Part shown: positions 18,811-28,094 of the stretch, one piece after another
How positions within the stretch are numbered: position 1 is the first letter of the stretch
Layout of the letters: each line of letters starts with the position of its first letter
From: Actinobacillus delphinicola
Lineage (GTDB): Bacteria > Pseudomonadota > Gammaproteobacteria > Enterobacterales > Pasteurellaceae
Reading direction: 5' to 3'
NCBI RefSeq assembly: GCF_900638385.1
Contig: NZ_LR134510.1
Coordinates: 310,001-374,000, forward strand
DNA: 64,000 nucleotides
Notes under the pieces: model-generated
What the model was told of the DNA's origin: nothing
The model's database searches: none
Seen by the model: the letters and a program-made list of their open reading frames with translations, nothing else
Program-made: the position numbers and the translations under genes

Positions 18811-19539
18811 TTAAGCAAGGTATAAACCGCCATTAACATGCATGGTTGTACCTGTTACGTAGCCTGCATCTTCTGATGCTAAGAACGCAACGGCATTTGC
18901 GATATCTTTCGCTTCACCAAGACGCGCTGCTGGAATTTGGCTTAAAATCGCATTTTTTTGATCTTCAGTAAGTGCATCTGTCATATCAGTTGCAATGAAG
19001 CCTGGTGCTACAACGTTTACTGTAATACCACGGTTTGCCACTTCTTTTGCTAATGATTTGCTAAAACCGATCACACCCGCTTTTGCTGCGCAGTAGTTGC
19101 TTTGACCTGGGTTACCCATGCTACCCACTACCGAGCCGATATTGATGATACGACCAAAGCGTTTTTTCATCATTGGGCGTAAAACAGCTTTAGATAGACG
19201 ATAAATCGGCGTTAAGTTAGTTTGGAGAATATCAAACCATTCATCATCTTTCATACGCATTAAAAGGTTATCACGAGTGATTCCTGCGTTATTAACAAGC
19301 ACATCAATATCGCCGAATTGTTCTTTGATTTGTGCTAATAAAGTATCAATACTTTCTGGTTCGGTAACGTTTAGTACCATACCTTTACCATTTTCACCTA
19401 AGTATGCAGAAATTTTTTCAGCACCTTGTTCAGTAGTTGCTGTACCAATAACAAACATATCTTGGCTTGCTAATTTTTCAGCGATAGCACGACCAATACC
19501 ACGGCTTGCGCCTGTCACTAATGCAATTTTCTTTTCCAT
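18811..19539 (-). CDS. fabG: 3-oxoacyl-ACP reductase FabG
   Basis: NADPH-dependent reductase of type II fatty acid elongation. The nucleotide-binding GASRGIG is at residues 10-16 and the catalytic S136, Y149 and K153 correspond to the E. coli triad shifted by two. Length is 242 (E. coli 244). It is last in the yceD-rpmF-plsX-fabH-fabD-fabG run and starts 10 bases after fabD. A terminator follows directly, so acpP, the usual next gene, is not in this operon. Confidence 0.97.
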   Translation of the reverse strand: MEKKIALVTGASRGIGRAIAEKLASQDMFVIGTATTEQGAEKISAYLGENGKGMVLNVTEPESIDTLLAQIKEQFGDIDVLVNNAGITRDNLLMRMKDDEWFDILQTNLTPIYRLSKAVLRPMMKKRFGRIINIGSVVGSMGNPGQSNYCAAKAGVIGFSKSLAKEVANRGITVNVVAPGFIATDMTDALTEDQKNAILSQIPAARLGEAKDIANAVAFLASEDAGYVTGTTMHVNGGLYLA

Positions 19540-19549
19540 TGTTAATTCC

Positions 19550-20494
19550 TTATGCTGAAACTAATTCATATGCCGCTTTAAGACTTGCATCATCATTTAC
19601 TGCAGCTGCTTCTAATGATTTATCAATACGTTTTGCTAAACCAGTCAATACCTTACCTGGTCCCATTTCAAGTAATACTTCAATACCTAATTGCTGAGCC
19701 ATTTTTTCAACGCTTTCAGTCCAACGTACTGGGCTATGAAGTTGACGTACTAACGCATCACGGATTGCATCAGGTTCTACTGGTGTTTCTACATCTACGT
19801 TATTCATGACTTCAAACACAGGCGCATTAAATGTAATTTCTGAAAGGGTTTCTGCAAATTTTTCTGCTGCTTCTTTCATTAATGCACAGTGAGATGGTAC
19901 GCTTACAGCTAATGGTAGCGCACGTTTTGCCCCTGCTTCTTTACAAAGCGTTGCCGCGCGTTCTACCGCTGCTTTTTGACCCGCAATAACCACTTGACCT
20001 GGTGAGTTAAAGTTTACCGCAGAAACAACTTCACCTTGTGCAGCATCCGCACACGCTTTGATAATACTTTCATTATCAAGACCAATAATTGCGAACATTG
20101 CCCCTTCACCAGTAGGTACAGCTTGTTGCATAAGTTGTCCACGCAGTTCTACAAGTTTTACTGCTTTTTTAAAATCAATCACACCCGCACAAACTAATGC
20201 AGAATATTCCCCTAAACTATGTCCTGCCATCATGCTTGGTTTTGCATCAGGATATTGTTGTTGCCAAAGGCGGAAAATCGCAACGGAAGCAGTTAATAAG
20301 GCTGGTTGAGTTTGCCAAGTTTTGTTAAGTTCTTCAGCTGGACCTTCTTGAGTTAATTTCCAGAGGTCGTAGCCTAACGCATCACTTGCTTCTTGGAAAG
20401 TCGCTTTCACGATAGGAAATTGCTCAGCTAATTCGCTAAGCATACCAACAGCTTGAGAGCCTTGTCCTGGAAATACCATTGCAAATTTTTTCAT
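19550..20494 (-). CDS. fabD: Malonyl-CoA:ACP transacylase FabD
   Basis: Transfers malonyl groups from CoA to acyl carrier protein for fatty acid synthesis. FPGQGSQ is at the N-terminus, the nucleophile serine is in GHSLGE at residue 93, and the catalytic histidine is in the VPSHCALM segment near 200. Length of 314 is close to E. coli FabD (309). About 90 bases separate it from fabH, filled by an inverted ACGCC element pair, an insertion into an otherwise tight operon. Confidence 0.97.
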   Translation of the reverse strand: MKKFAMVFPGQGSQAVGMLSELAEQFPIVKATFQEASDALGYDLWKLTQEGPAEELNKTWQTQPALLTASVAIFRLWQQQYPDAKPSMMAGHSLGEYSALVCAGVIDFKKAVKLVELRGQLMQQAVPTGEGAMFAIIGLDNESIIKACADAAQGEVVSAVNFNSPGQVVIAGQKAAVERAATLCKEAGAKRALPLAVSVPSHCALMKEAAEKFAETLSEITFNAPVFEVMNNVDVETPVEPDAIRDALVRQLHSPVRWTESVEKMAQQLGIEVLLEMGPGKVLTGLAKRIDKSLEAAAVNDDASLKAAYELVSA

Positions 20495-20534
20495 ATGTTA
20501 TCCTTTTTACGAAGGTTATTTTATAGAAAGAAAT

Positions 20535-20576
20535 GACGCCCCAATTTTCGAAAATTTTTATGAAAATTGAGGCGTG
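20535..20576. repeat. ACGCC/AT-tract element, inverted pair, copy 6
   Basis: Left half-site ACGCCCCAATTTTC and right half-site ACGCCTCAATTTTC face each other between fabH and fabD. Both genes run the same way, so a strong terminator here would interrupt the operon. Confidence 0.75.
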
Positions 20577-20586
20577 TTTAATTATA

Positions 20587-21537
20587 TTAGAAACGAACGA
20601 GTGCTGCACCCCAGGTCCAACCACCACCGAATGCTTCAAGAAGTAGCAGTTGTCCACGTTGAATACGTCCATCACGTACCCCTTCATCCAGTGCAATAGC
20701 CACACTCGCACCACTTGTATTCGCTGTGCGATCAAGGGTAACAATAACTTGTGACATATCCATGGAGAGTTTTTTAGCAGTTGCTGTGATAATGCGTAAA
20801 TTCGCTTGATGTGGCACTAACCAGTCGATATCTGTTTTTGCTAATTGATTTTTTTCTAATGTTTCAACGACAACGTTAGATAATTCACGCACAGCAAGTT
20901 TAAAGGTTTCGTTCCCTTGCATTTGAATAAAGCCAGACTGCGCGTCACCACGTTTTTTATGCGGTAAGCGTAGCATATCACTTTTCTCACTGTTTGCATG
21001 TAAATGAGTAGAAAGGATTCCTGCCTCTTCACTCGCTCCTAAGATCACTGCACCTGCTCCGTCACCAAATAAGATCACTGTGCTACGATCCGTTTCATCT
21101 AAATTACGTGAGTTAAGATCGGAACCGATCACCAATGCTTTTTTTACTTGTCCAGCACGAATAAATTGATCGGCAATCCCTAATGCGTATACGAAACCAC
21201 TGCAAGCTGCAGCAATATCAAAAGAAATTGCATCTTTAATACCTAATAACCCCTGAATATCACAAGCAGCACTTGGATAAGCGTTTTCACCACTTGTGGT
21301 TGCCACGATAATTAAATCAATATCATTGGCATCAATATTAGCCATTTGTAAACAATTTTGAGCTGCAGTAAAACCCATACTCACAACGGTTTCTTCTGAT
21401 TCAGCAATACGGCGTTCTTTGATACCAGAGCGTGCTGTGATCCATTCATCGCTGGTATCTACCATTTTTTCTAAATCGGCATTGGTTCTAATTTTTGTTG
21501 GTAAATAGGAACCGGTGGCTAAAATTCTACTATACAT
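20587..21537 (-). CDS. fabH: 3-oxoacyl-ACP synthase III FabH
   Basis: Starts fatty acid chains by condensing acetyl-CoA with malonyl-ACP. The catalytic cysteine is C112 in [11 protein letters not shown], the histidine is in VPHQANLRI, and the asparagine is in the NTSGAS loop, completing the Cys-His-Asn triad. Length is 316 (E. coli 317). It lies 26 bases downstream of plsX. Confidence 0.97.
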   Translation of the reverse strand: MYSRILATGSYLPTKIRTNADLEKMVDTSDEWITARSGIKERRIAESEETVVSMGFTAAQNCLQMANIDANDIDLIIVATTSGENAYPSAACDIQGLLGIKDAISFDIAAACSGFVYALGIADQFIRAGQVKKALVIGSDLNSRNLDETDRSTVILFGDGAGAVILGASEEAGILSTHLHANSEKSDMLRLPHKKRGDAQSGFIQMQGNETFKLAVRELSNVVVETLEKNQLAKTDIDWLVPHQANLRIITATAKKLSMDMSQVIVTLDRTANTSGASVAIALDEGVRDGRIQRGQLLLLEAFGGGWTWGAALVRF

Positions 21538-21563
21538 ATTATTCTCACATTAAATCTAAATTT

Positions 21564-22529
21564 CTAAATAAAAGAGTTAATTGTCAACGCCTTGGCAATT
21601 TGTTGTGGGATATGCGAACGCACTTGTTTAGCTGCATTCAAAATCGCATAATAAAAGGCTGACATGTTAGCACCCCCATGGCTTTTTACAACAACTGACT
21701 GTAAACCAAGCAAAGAAGCACCATTATATTGTTCAGGATTAAAAAGTGAATGTTGTTTTTTAAGCAAAATTTGTAAATTTTTTACCGCCCCTTCAAGAGT
21801 TTTTAGTGCAATATTCCCCGAAAAACCATCTTGTACGATAACATTTGCTTTGCCTTCTAAAAGATTATCCCCCTCAATAAAACCAATATAGTTTATTCGA
21901 TTATCCGCCTCTAGCATTTGTGAAGCTTGGCGAATAGTTGCAGTACCCTTATAGGTTTCAGTACCGACATTTAATAAGGCAACACGTGGGTGAAAAAGTT
22001 TAAAATATTGTTCTACAAAAATTGTGCCCATTAATGCGAATTGATATAAATTTTTGGCAGAACAATCAATATTTGCCCCCAAATCTAACATCACTTGGGG
22101 AGTATTATCTAGACTCGGAATAATAGACATCAGTGCTGGCCGCTCAATATTAAACAATGGCCGAATTAACCGTTTTGCTAATCCCATTAAAGCGCCAGTA
22201 TTTCCCGCACTTACGCATCCCTGCGCATCGCCATTGGCAACCGATTCTAAGGCAAGATACATTGACGTATCGTGACTACGACGCATAGCACGTAAAATTC
22301 CGTCTTCACTTTGAATTTGTTTAGATGTATGACAAAGCACAAGCCGCTCTTTCACATCTTTTAAATGCTCGGGGATTTGCTTTAAATACGGAGATATTTG
22401 ATCCCGATGACCAAATAATAAAAGAGAAAGTTGAGGATCATCTCCCACCGCTTTAATTGCAGCAGGCATAGTAATACGGGGACCTACGTCCCCGCCCATT
22501 ACATCTAACGCAAGAGTTAGACGACTCAA
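21564..22529 (-). CDS. plsX: Phosphate acyltransferase PlsX
   Basis: Makes acyl-phosphate from acyl-ACP for phospholipid synthesis. The N-terminal LTLALDVMGGD and the later GNTGALM and DLGANIDCSA segments are family hallmarks. It begins with TTG at 22529, chosen because the conserved protein start falls there and no in-frame ATG fits. An AAGG ribosome site precedes it. The 321 residues make it shorter than E. coli PlsX (356), mainly at the C-terminus. Confidence 0.94.
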   Translation of the reverse strand: MSRLTLALDVMGGDVGPRITMPAAIKAVGDDPQLSLLLFGHRDQISPYLKQIPEHLKDVKERLVLCHTSKQIQSEDGILRAMRRSHDTSMYLALESVANGDAQGCVSAGNTGALMGLAKRLIRPLFNIERPALMSIIPSLDNTPQVMLDLGANIDCSAKNLYQFALMGTIFVEQYFKLFHPRVALLNVGTETYKGTATIRQASQMLEADNRINYIGFIEGDNLLEGKANVIVQDGFSGNIALKTLEGAVKNLQILLKKQHSLFNPEQYNGASLLGLQSVVVKSHGGANMSAFYYAILNAAKQVRSHIPQQIAKALTINSFI

Positions 22530-22552
22530 TGGATTACCTTAAGCAACAACGA

Positions 22553-22723
22553 TTATTTGTTGATTACTTTACGACCACGGTAGTAACCGTCAGCAGTTAC
22601 ATGGTGACGTAAATGGGTTTCACCGCTGGTTTTATCTACAGATACTGCAGCAGTTGTTAAGGCATCATGTGAACGACGCATGTCACGACGTGAGCGAGAT
22701 TTTTTGTTTTGTTGAACAGCCAT
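22553..22723 (-). CDS. rpmF: 50S ribosomal protein L32
   Basis: A 56-residue ribosomal protein, starting [20 protein letters not shown] and containing the [15 protein letters not shown]-terminal segment, both diagnostic. The coding start is at 22723, 17 bases after the yceD stop. The order yceD-rpmF-plsX is the standard proteobacterial arrangement linking translation and lipid synthesis. Confidence 0.97.
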   Translation of the reverse strand: MAVQQNKKSRSRRDMRRSHDALTTAAVSVDKTSGETHLRHHVTADGYYRGRKVINK

Positions 22724-22740
22724 TGGCCATACTCCTAAAT

Positions 22741-23265
22741 TTACTTTTTCTTTAAATTAGCTAATACAGCGAAAGGGTTTGGTTTTTCTGCCAGTTCTTC
22801 AGGCAATTCACCAAATACCTGTTCCGCTATGGACACTTCACAGTGTTCAGATGTATGCTTTGGTACCAGAGGGAGCATTAAAATAAGCTCATCTTCTACG
22901 ATACCAAGTAAATCTATTTCACCGAACGCATTTAATTCGATTGGTTCATAAATTTCAGGTAACTCATCTATTTTACTTACTGATCTAACTGGACTATAAA
23001 TAAATTCACATTCCAGTGTGTCAATGAATGGTTCTCCACAACGTTGACAAGTTAATTCTACATCAACACGTGCATTACCTTTCATGACCGGCAATTTTTG
23101 CGCATCAATAAAAAATGATAATGAAACCTGTGCATCACTAAGCACTTTATTTACTGATTCCGCCAAACGCGTCAACATATTTGCCGTATAAACCCCATTA
23201 AGATCAATACGACGTTGTGCATCTTTTACCGGGTCAGTAGTTAGGGGTAGTTTTACCTTTTGCAT
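22741..23265 (-). CDS. yceD: YceD/DUF177 protein, 23S rRNA accumulation
   Basis: A 174-residue cytoplasmic DUF177 protein, in E. coli needed for normal 23S rRNA levels. The central C-x2-C pair ([10 protein letters not shown], near residues 73-76) and the acidic [16 protein letters not shown]-like segment near 130-145 are typical. It is first in the yceD-rpmF-plsX-fab operon. Its biochemical activity is not established. Confidence 0.92.
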   Translation of the reverse strand: MQKVKLPLTTDPVKDAQRRIDLNGVYTANMLTRLAESVNKVLSDAQVSLSFFIDAQKLPVMKGNARVDVELTCQRCGEPFIDTLECEFIYSPVRSVSKIDELPEIYEPIELNAFGEIDLLGIVEDELILMLPLVPKHTSEHCEVSIAEQVFGELPEELAEKPNPFAVLANLKKK

Positions 23266-23401
23266 AGACCGTGAATATTACCTTTTGATGTTCTATTAGT
23301 CAAAGGAAATTATCACTTTTTAGAATAATTTTAACAAGTCTTTTATGTAAATAACCTGTCTTTTGAATTAAAAAAACTAATATATTACATAAAATTTTTT
23401 A

Positions 23402-23429
23402 TTGACTATTCAAATTTGAATGGTATATA
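23402..23429 (+). promoter_or_regulatory. oppA promoter with a palindromic operator candidate
   Basis: TTGACT (23402-23407) and TATATA (23424-23429) are 16 bases apart, about 57 bases before oppA. The spacer holds a perfect 14-base palindrome ATTCAAATTTGAAT (23408-23421). A protein bound there would block RNA polymerase. The regulator is unknown. Confidence 0.5.
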
Positions 23430-23485
23430 TGATTAGGCATCTTAATAAAAAATATACTTATATAGAGTCATAATAGGAGTGAAAT

Positions 23486-25132
23486 ATGCGTTTATTCAAT
23501 CGCAAAATTACGTTATCCGTCGTTGTTAGCTCTGTCTTTTTGGGTATAAATCCGTTTCTTTGGGCAGAAAATACTGGGGCAAATGCTAAACTTTCATCCA
23601 ACCAAACCGTACGTTGGAATATTGGTGCCGATCCTGCTTCATTAGATCCACATAAAATTGAAGGCGTTCCTGAAGGTCATGTCGCACAAAATATTTTTGA
23701 AACCCTGGTCGTTTCTGATAATCAAGGACATCTTTTACCCGGTGTGGCAGAAAGATGGGAACATAATGATGATTATACGGTTTGGACATTTTATCTAAGA
23801 CCCGATGCTAAATGGTCAAATGGCGATCCAGTAACAGCAAATGATTTTGTGTATGCATTCCGCCGCTTAGCAGATCCACAAACTGCCTCCCCTTATGCGA
23901 GTTATCTGACATTCTTAAAATTAAAAAATGCTGAAGAAGTCATATCTGGCAAAAAATCTCCCGAAAATTTGGGCGTGACTGCATTAGATAATAATCGATT
24001 ACAACTGAACTTATCTCAAAGCATTCCCTATGCGGATGAGCTTTTAGAATACTATTCTATGGTTCCTTTGAATCAAAAAGTTGTTGAAAAATATGGTGAT
24101 GCCTGGACAAAACCTGAAAATATCGTCACAAATGGTCCTTTCAAACCAAGTAATTGGATTGTGAATGAAAAAATTGAGCTAGCCCCAAATCCTTATTATT
24201 GGGACGCCAAAAACGTTAAATTGAAACAAGTGATTCTTTATCCAATTGCATCTGCAAATACGGATGTCGATCGCTATCGTTCTGGTGGAATTGATATTAC
24301 AGGTGGTGCATTACCTGTTGATTTATTTAATCGTTTAAAAAAAGATTATCCAAATCAAGTATATACGCCCAAAACACTGTGTACTTATTATTATGAAATC
24401 AATAATAAACGTGCACCATTTAATAATCGTGATGTTCGTCTTGCACTCTCAATGGCGCTTGATCGCAATATCATTACCAATAAAGTTATGGGGCAAGGTC
24501 AACAAGTTACCTACACATTTACCCCAAATTATATTAATGGTGGAGAAAAAATTAAAAATCCAGAATGGGCTTCTTGGACACAAGCAGAACGTAATCAAAA
24601 AGCGATTGAATTATTAGAAAAAGCTGGTTACTCAAGCGCCAATCCGCTCACGTTTAATTTGCTTTATAACACTTCCGAGAACCATAAACGCATTGCTATC
24701 GCCGCCTCTGCGATACTGCGTCAAAATTTGAAAGGATTAGTAAGGGTAAAATTAGAAAATCAAGAATGGAAAACTTATTTAGATTCTCGCCATCAAGGTA
24801 ACTATGACGTTGCCCGTGCTGGCTGGTGTGCAGACTACAATGATGCAAGTAGTTTCCTGAATTATTTTCTTTCCCATTCTACGACAAACTCTTCATTCTA
24901 CCATAATAAATTCTATGACGAGGCAGTTGCTCAAAGCTACCGTGCCAAAACAAATACACAACGGGCTGAAGATTATGCGAAAGCGGAAGCAATTTTAGAT
25001 CAGGATGTTGCCGTTATTCCTATTTTCAATAGTGTGAATGCACGCATGATTAAGCCTTATGTAAAAGGGTTTGATGTAGATAATCCAGCAAACAATTATT
25101 ATTTAAAAAACGTTTATATTGAAGAACATTAA
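23486..25132 (+). CDS. oppA: Oligopeptide ABC transporter, periplasmic binding protein
   Basis: Periplasmic receptor of the Opp importer, family 5 extracellular solute-binding proteins. A Sec signal peptide with hydrophobic core (residues 9-22) ends near WAEN. The mature part shows the family segments GADPASLDPHK, the ANDFVYAFRR motif and GPFKPSNW. Length is 548 (E. coli 543). A stem-loop after the stop separates it from oppB, the usual way of making more binding protein than permease. Peptide, or in Haemophilus also heme, uptake is possible; the sequence alone cannot separate these. Confidence 0.95.
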   Translation: MRLFNRKITLSVVVSSVFLGINPFLWAENTGANAKLSSNQTVRWNIGADPASLDPHKIEGVPEGHVAQNIFETLVVSDNQGHLLPGVAERWEHNDDYTVWTFYLRPDAKWSNGDPVTANDFVYAFRRLADPQTASPYASYLTFLKLKNAEEVISGKKSPENLGVTALDNNRLQLNLSQSIPYADELLEYYSMVPLNQKVVEKYGDAWTKPENIVTNGPFKPSNWIVNEKIELAPNPYYWDAKNVKLKQVILYPIASANTDVDRYRSGGIDITGGALPVDLFNRLKKDYPNQVYTPKTLCTYYYEINNKRAPFNNRDVRLALSMALDRNIITNKVMGQGQQVTYTFTPNYINGGEKIKNPEWASWTQAERNQKAIELLEKAGYSSANPLTFNLLYNTSENHKRIAIAASAILRQNLKGLVRVKLENQEWKTYLDSRHQGNYDVARAGWCADYNDASSFLNYFLSHSTTNSSFYHNKFYDEAVAQSYRAKTNTQRAEDYAKAEAILDQDVAVIPIFNSVNARMIKPYVKGFDVDNPANNYYLKNVYIEEH

Positions 25133-25143
25133 ATCAAATTTAT

Positions 25144-25188
25144 AGAAAGAAATGGTGATAGTTTTTCTATCACCCTCTTCTTTCATCG
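25144..25188 (+). promoter_or_regulatory. oppA-oppB intercistronic stem-loop
   Basis: GGTGATAG (25154-25161), loop TTTTT, CTATCACC (25167-25174), extended by flanking GAAAGAA and TTCTTTC. There is no long T-run directly after the stem, so it looks like a partial terminator or mRNA-stabilising hairpin rather than an operon end. Confidence 0.65.
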
Positions 25189-25212
25189 TCTGCTTTTAGG
25201 GATAAAATTATT

Positions 25213-26133
25213 ATGATAAAACTTATCTTTTTCCGAATATTACAAGCAATACCTACGCTCTTTATTTTAATTACCTTGTCTTTTTTCCTCATGCGTCTTG
25301 CGCCAGGCAGTCCTTTTTCCTCAGAAAAAAGTTATCCGCCGCAAGTTATGGCAAATATTAACGCCAAATATCACTTAGATGAGCCTATTCTTAAACAATA
25401 TCTCATCTATCTTAAAGATCTTGCGCATGGCGATTTCGGACCGTCGTTCAAATATAAAGATTACACGGTAAATCAATTAGTGGATCATGCTTTTCCTGTG
25501 TCGCTCAAACTAGGCGTTGTCGCTTTCATTATTGCACTTATTTTTGGAGTTAGTGCAGGTGCCATCGCAGCTTTGAAACATAATAAATGGATAGATTACT
25601 TCATCATGGCTTTTGCAATGACAGGGGTTGTTATCCCAAGTTTCATTGTAGCTCCCCTGTTGATTCTTCTCTTCGCAATTACATTAGGCTGGCTACCTGC
25701 AGGTGGATGGAATGATGGTGCCGTAAAATTTATGATTTTACCCGTTATTGCACTTTGTCTTTCATATATCGCTAGTATCGCTCGTATCACCCGAGGTTCA
25801 ATGATTGAAATTTTGCATTCAAATTTTATTCGTACCGCTAAAGCCAAAGGTTTACCTATGCGTCGAATCTTATTGGTTCATGCTTTGCGCCCAGCCATGC
25901 TCCCTGTTATTTCCTACATGGGACCTGCTTTCGTTGGAATCATTACAGGTTCAATGGTTATTGAAAGTATTTTTGGTATCCCAGGTATTGGGCAACTTTT
26001 CGTAAATGGTGCCTTAAATCGTGACTATGCTTTAGTGCTTAGTCTCACGATTTTAATTGGTACTTTAACTATCGCCGTCAATGCTGTTGTAGATATTCTC
26101 TACGCCATTGTCGATCCGCAAATTAAATATTAA
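25213..26133 (+). CDS. oppB: Oligopeptide ABC transporter permease OppB
   Basis: One of two inner-membrane permeases of the Opp importer. It has an N-terminal membrane segment followed by a binding-protein-dependent transport domain with five more. The EAA-type cytoplasmic loop (RTAKAKGLPMRRILLVHALRP) near residue 210 contacts the ATPases. The 306 residues equal the E. coli length. It is followed closely by oppC. Confidence 0.96.
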   Translation: MIKLIFFRILQAIPTLFILITLSFFLMRLAPGSPFSSEKSYPPQVMANINAKYHLDEPILKQYLIYLKDLAHGDFGPSFKYKDYTVNQLVDHAFPVSLKLGVVAFIIALIFGVSAGAIAALKHNKWIDYFIMAFAMTGVVIPSFIVAPLLILLFAITLGWLPAGGWNDGAVKFMILPVIALCLSYIASIARITRGSMIEILHSNFIRTAKAKGLPMRRILLVHALRPAMLPVISYMGPAFVGIITGSMVIESIFGIPGIGQLFVNGALNRDYALVLSLTILIGTLTIAVNAVVDILYAIVDPQIKY

Positions 26134-26146
26134 AAAGGGGTCAACA

Positions 26147-27061
26147 ATGCTAAACCTTAGAAAAGAAAACCGTGAAGCACTAGAAAGAATTACAGAGGAA
26201 CTGGTTGAGGTAGATAACCGCACATTATGGCAAGATGCCCGTCGCCGTTTTTTCCATAACAAAGCCGCCATTGTTAGCTTAGTTGTGCTATTAGGTATCC
26301 TACTTTTTGTTTCTTTTGCACCGATGCTAATGCCATTCCATTATTACGATACAGATTGGAATATGATGTCAGCATCACCTGATTTTATTTCTCATCATTA
26401 TTTTGGAACAGACTCATCTGGACGTGATCTTTTAGTCAGAGTGGCTATTGGCGGGCGTATATCCTTGCTCGTTGGCATTATTGGTGCCTTAATTGCCGTT
26501 ATTATGGGAACGCTTTATGGGACAACATCAGGCTATATCGGTGGTAAAACAGATATCATCATGATGCGTATTTTAGAGATCCTAAGCTCATTTCCATTCA
26601 TGTTCTTCGTGATTTTATTAGTCACCTTTTTTGGTCGAAATATTTTTCTGATTTTCGTGGCGATCGGTATGGTTTCATGGCTCGATATGGCTCGTATTGT
26701 CCGTGGTCAAACCCTTAGCTTAAAACAGAAAGAATTTATTGAAGCAGCACAAGTTTGTGGTGTACCTACATCACAAATTATTTGGAAACATATTGTTCCA
26801 AATGTACTCGGTGTCGTTGTTGTATATGCTTCTTTACTCGTACCCTCAATGATCCTTTTTGAATCATTCTTAAGTTTCCTTGGACTAGGCACTCAAGAAC
26901 CGCTCAGCAGTTGGGGGGCATTATTAAATGATGGGGCGAATGCTATGGAAGCTGCTCCATGGTTATTAATTTTCCCCGCTCTCTTTCTAGTTATCACTCT
27001 TTTTTGTTTTAACTTTATTGGGGATGGGTTACGTGATGCCTTAGATCCCAAAGATCGCTAA
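26147..27061 (+). CDS. oppC: Oligopeptide ABC transporter permease OppC
   Basis: Second permease of the Opp importer. I start at ATG 26147 (304 residues, E. coli 302), which has an AAGGGG ribosome site and 13 bases after the oppB stop. A longer TTG start at 26108 would overlap oppB and adds nothing conserved. The DPP/Opp N-terminal region (LWQDARRRFFHNKAAIVSL) and the EAA loop (EAAQVCGVPTSQIIWKHIVPN) are visible. Confidence 0.96.
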   Translation: MLNLRKENREALERITEELVEVDNRTLWQDARRRFFHNKAAIVSLVVLLGILLFVSFAPMLMPFHYYDTDWNMMSASPDFISHHYFGTDSSGRDLLVRVAIGGRISLLVGIIGALIAVIMGTLYGTTSGYIGGKTDIIMMRILEILSSFPFMFFVILLVTFFGRNIFLIFVAIGMVSWLDMARIVRGQTLSLKQKEFIEAAQVCGVPTSQIIWKHIVPNVLGVVVVYASLLVPSMILFESFLSFLGLGTQEPLSSWGALLNDGANAMEAAPWLLIFPALFLVITLFCFNFIGDGLRDALDPKDR

Positions 27062-27079
27062 TAGATTCGGAGAATAACA

Positions 27080-28081
27080 ATGATAAATAACAACCAACCT
27101 TTATTACATGTTCAGGATCTTTTCGTCAGTTTCAAAACTCCTGATGGTCCTGTCACTGCGGTAAATAATCTCACCTTCTCGCTAAATGCAGGCGAAACCC
27201 TTGGCATTGTTGGCGAATCAGGTTCTGGTAAATCACAAACGGCTTTTGCATTGATGGGACTGCTTGCTCAAAACGGGACTATCAGTGGTTCTGCGCGTTT
27301 TGATCAGCAAGAAATCTTAAACTTGCCAGAAACACAGCTCAATCGTTTACGTGCTGAGCAAATGGCGATCATATTCCAAGATCCAATGACGTCACTTAAC
27401 CCATATATGAAAATCGGCGATCAACTGATGGAAGTGCTTAAAATCCACAAAGGGATGGATCATAAAACAGCATTCGCACAATCCGTTGCCATGCTTGATG
27501 CAGTAAAAATACCAGAATCTCGCAAACGTATGGGCATGTATCCCCATGAATTTTCTGGTGGAATGCGGCAACGGGTCATGATCGCTATGGCATTACTTTG
27601 TCGTCCGAAATTACTTATTGCAGATGAACCTACCACTGCACTTGATGTAACTGTTCAAGCCCAAATAATGACCTTATTAAATGAACTAAAAACAGAATTT
27701 AACACGGCTATTATTATGATTACACACGATCTCGGTGTTGTGGCAGGCATTTGTGATAATGTTCTCGTGATGTATGCAGGACGTACCATGGAATATGGCA
27801 CGGCAGAACAAATTTTCTATTCTCCTTCTCACCCTTATTCAATCGGTTTAATTGAGGCAGTCCCTCGATTAAATGAGTCACAAACTGAGCTCACCACAAT
27901 CCCAGGAAATCCGCCTAATTTATTGAAATTACCATCAGGCTGTCCCTTTATGCCACGTTGCCAATATGCACGTTCTGAATGTGTCACAGCACCAACGTTA
28001 GAACGTACTCCTGATAATCGCTTAAGAGCGTGTTTCATTCCCCAATCAGAACTGATTGAAATTGTGCAAAAATTTAAATAG
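27080..28081 (+). CDS. oppD: Oligopeptide ABC transporter ATPase OppD
   Basis: Cytoplasmic ATPase subunit. Walker A is GESGSGKSQ near residue 42, the signature is SGGMRQR near 156, Walker B is LLIADEPT, and the H-loop is ITHD. The C-terminal oligopeptide extension contains cysteines of the CPFMPRCQYARSEC type, which in this family bind an iron-sulfur cluster. Length is 333. It lies 13 bases before oppF. Confidence 0.96.
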   Translation: MINNNQPLLHVQDLFVSFKTPDGPVTAVNNLTFSLNAGETLGIVGESGSGKSQTAFALMGLLAQNGTISGSARFDQQEILNLPETQLNRLRAEQMAIIFQDPMTSLNPYMKIGDQLMEVLKIHKGMDHKTAFAQSVAMLDAVKIPESRKRMGMYPHEFSGGMRQRVMIAMALLCRPKLLIADEPTTALDVTVQAQIMTLLNELKTEFNTAIIMITHDLGVVAGICDNVLVMYAGRTMEYGTAEQIFYSPSHPYSIGLIEAVPRLNESQTELTTIPGNPPNLLKLPSGCPFMPRCQYARSECVTAPTLERTPDNRLRACFIPQSELIEIVQKFK

Positions 28082-28094
28082 GAGATGAGATATT

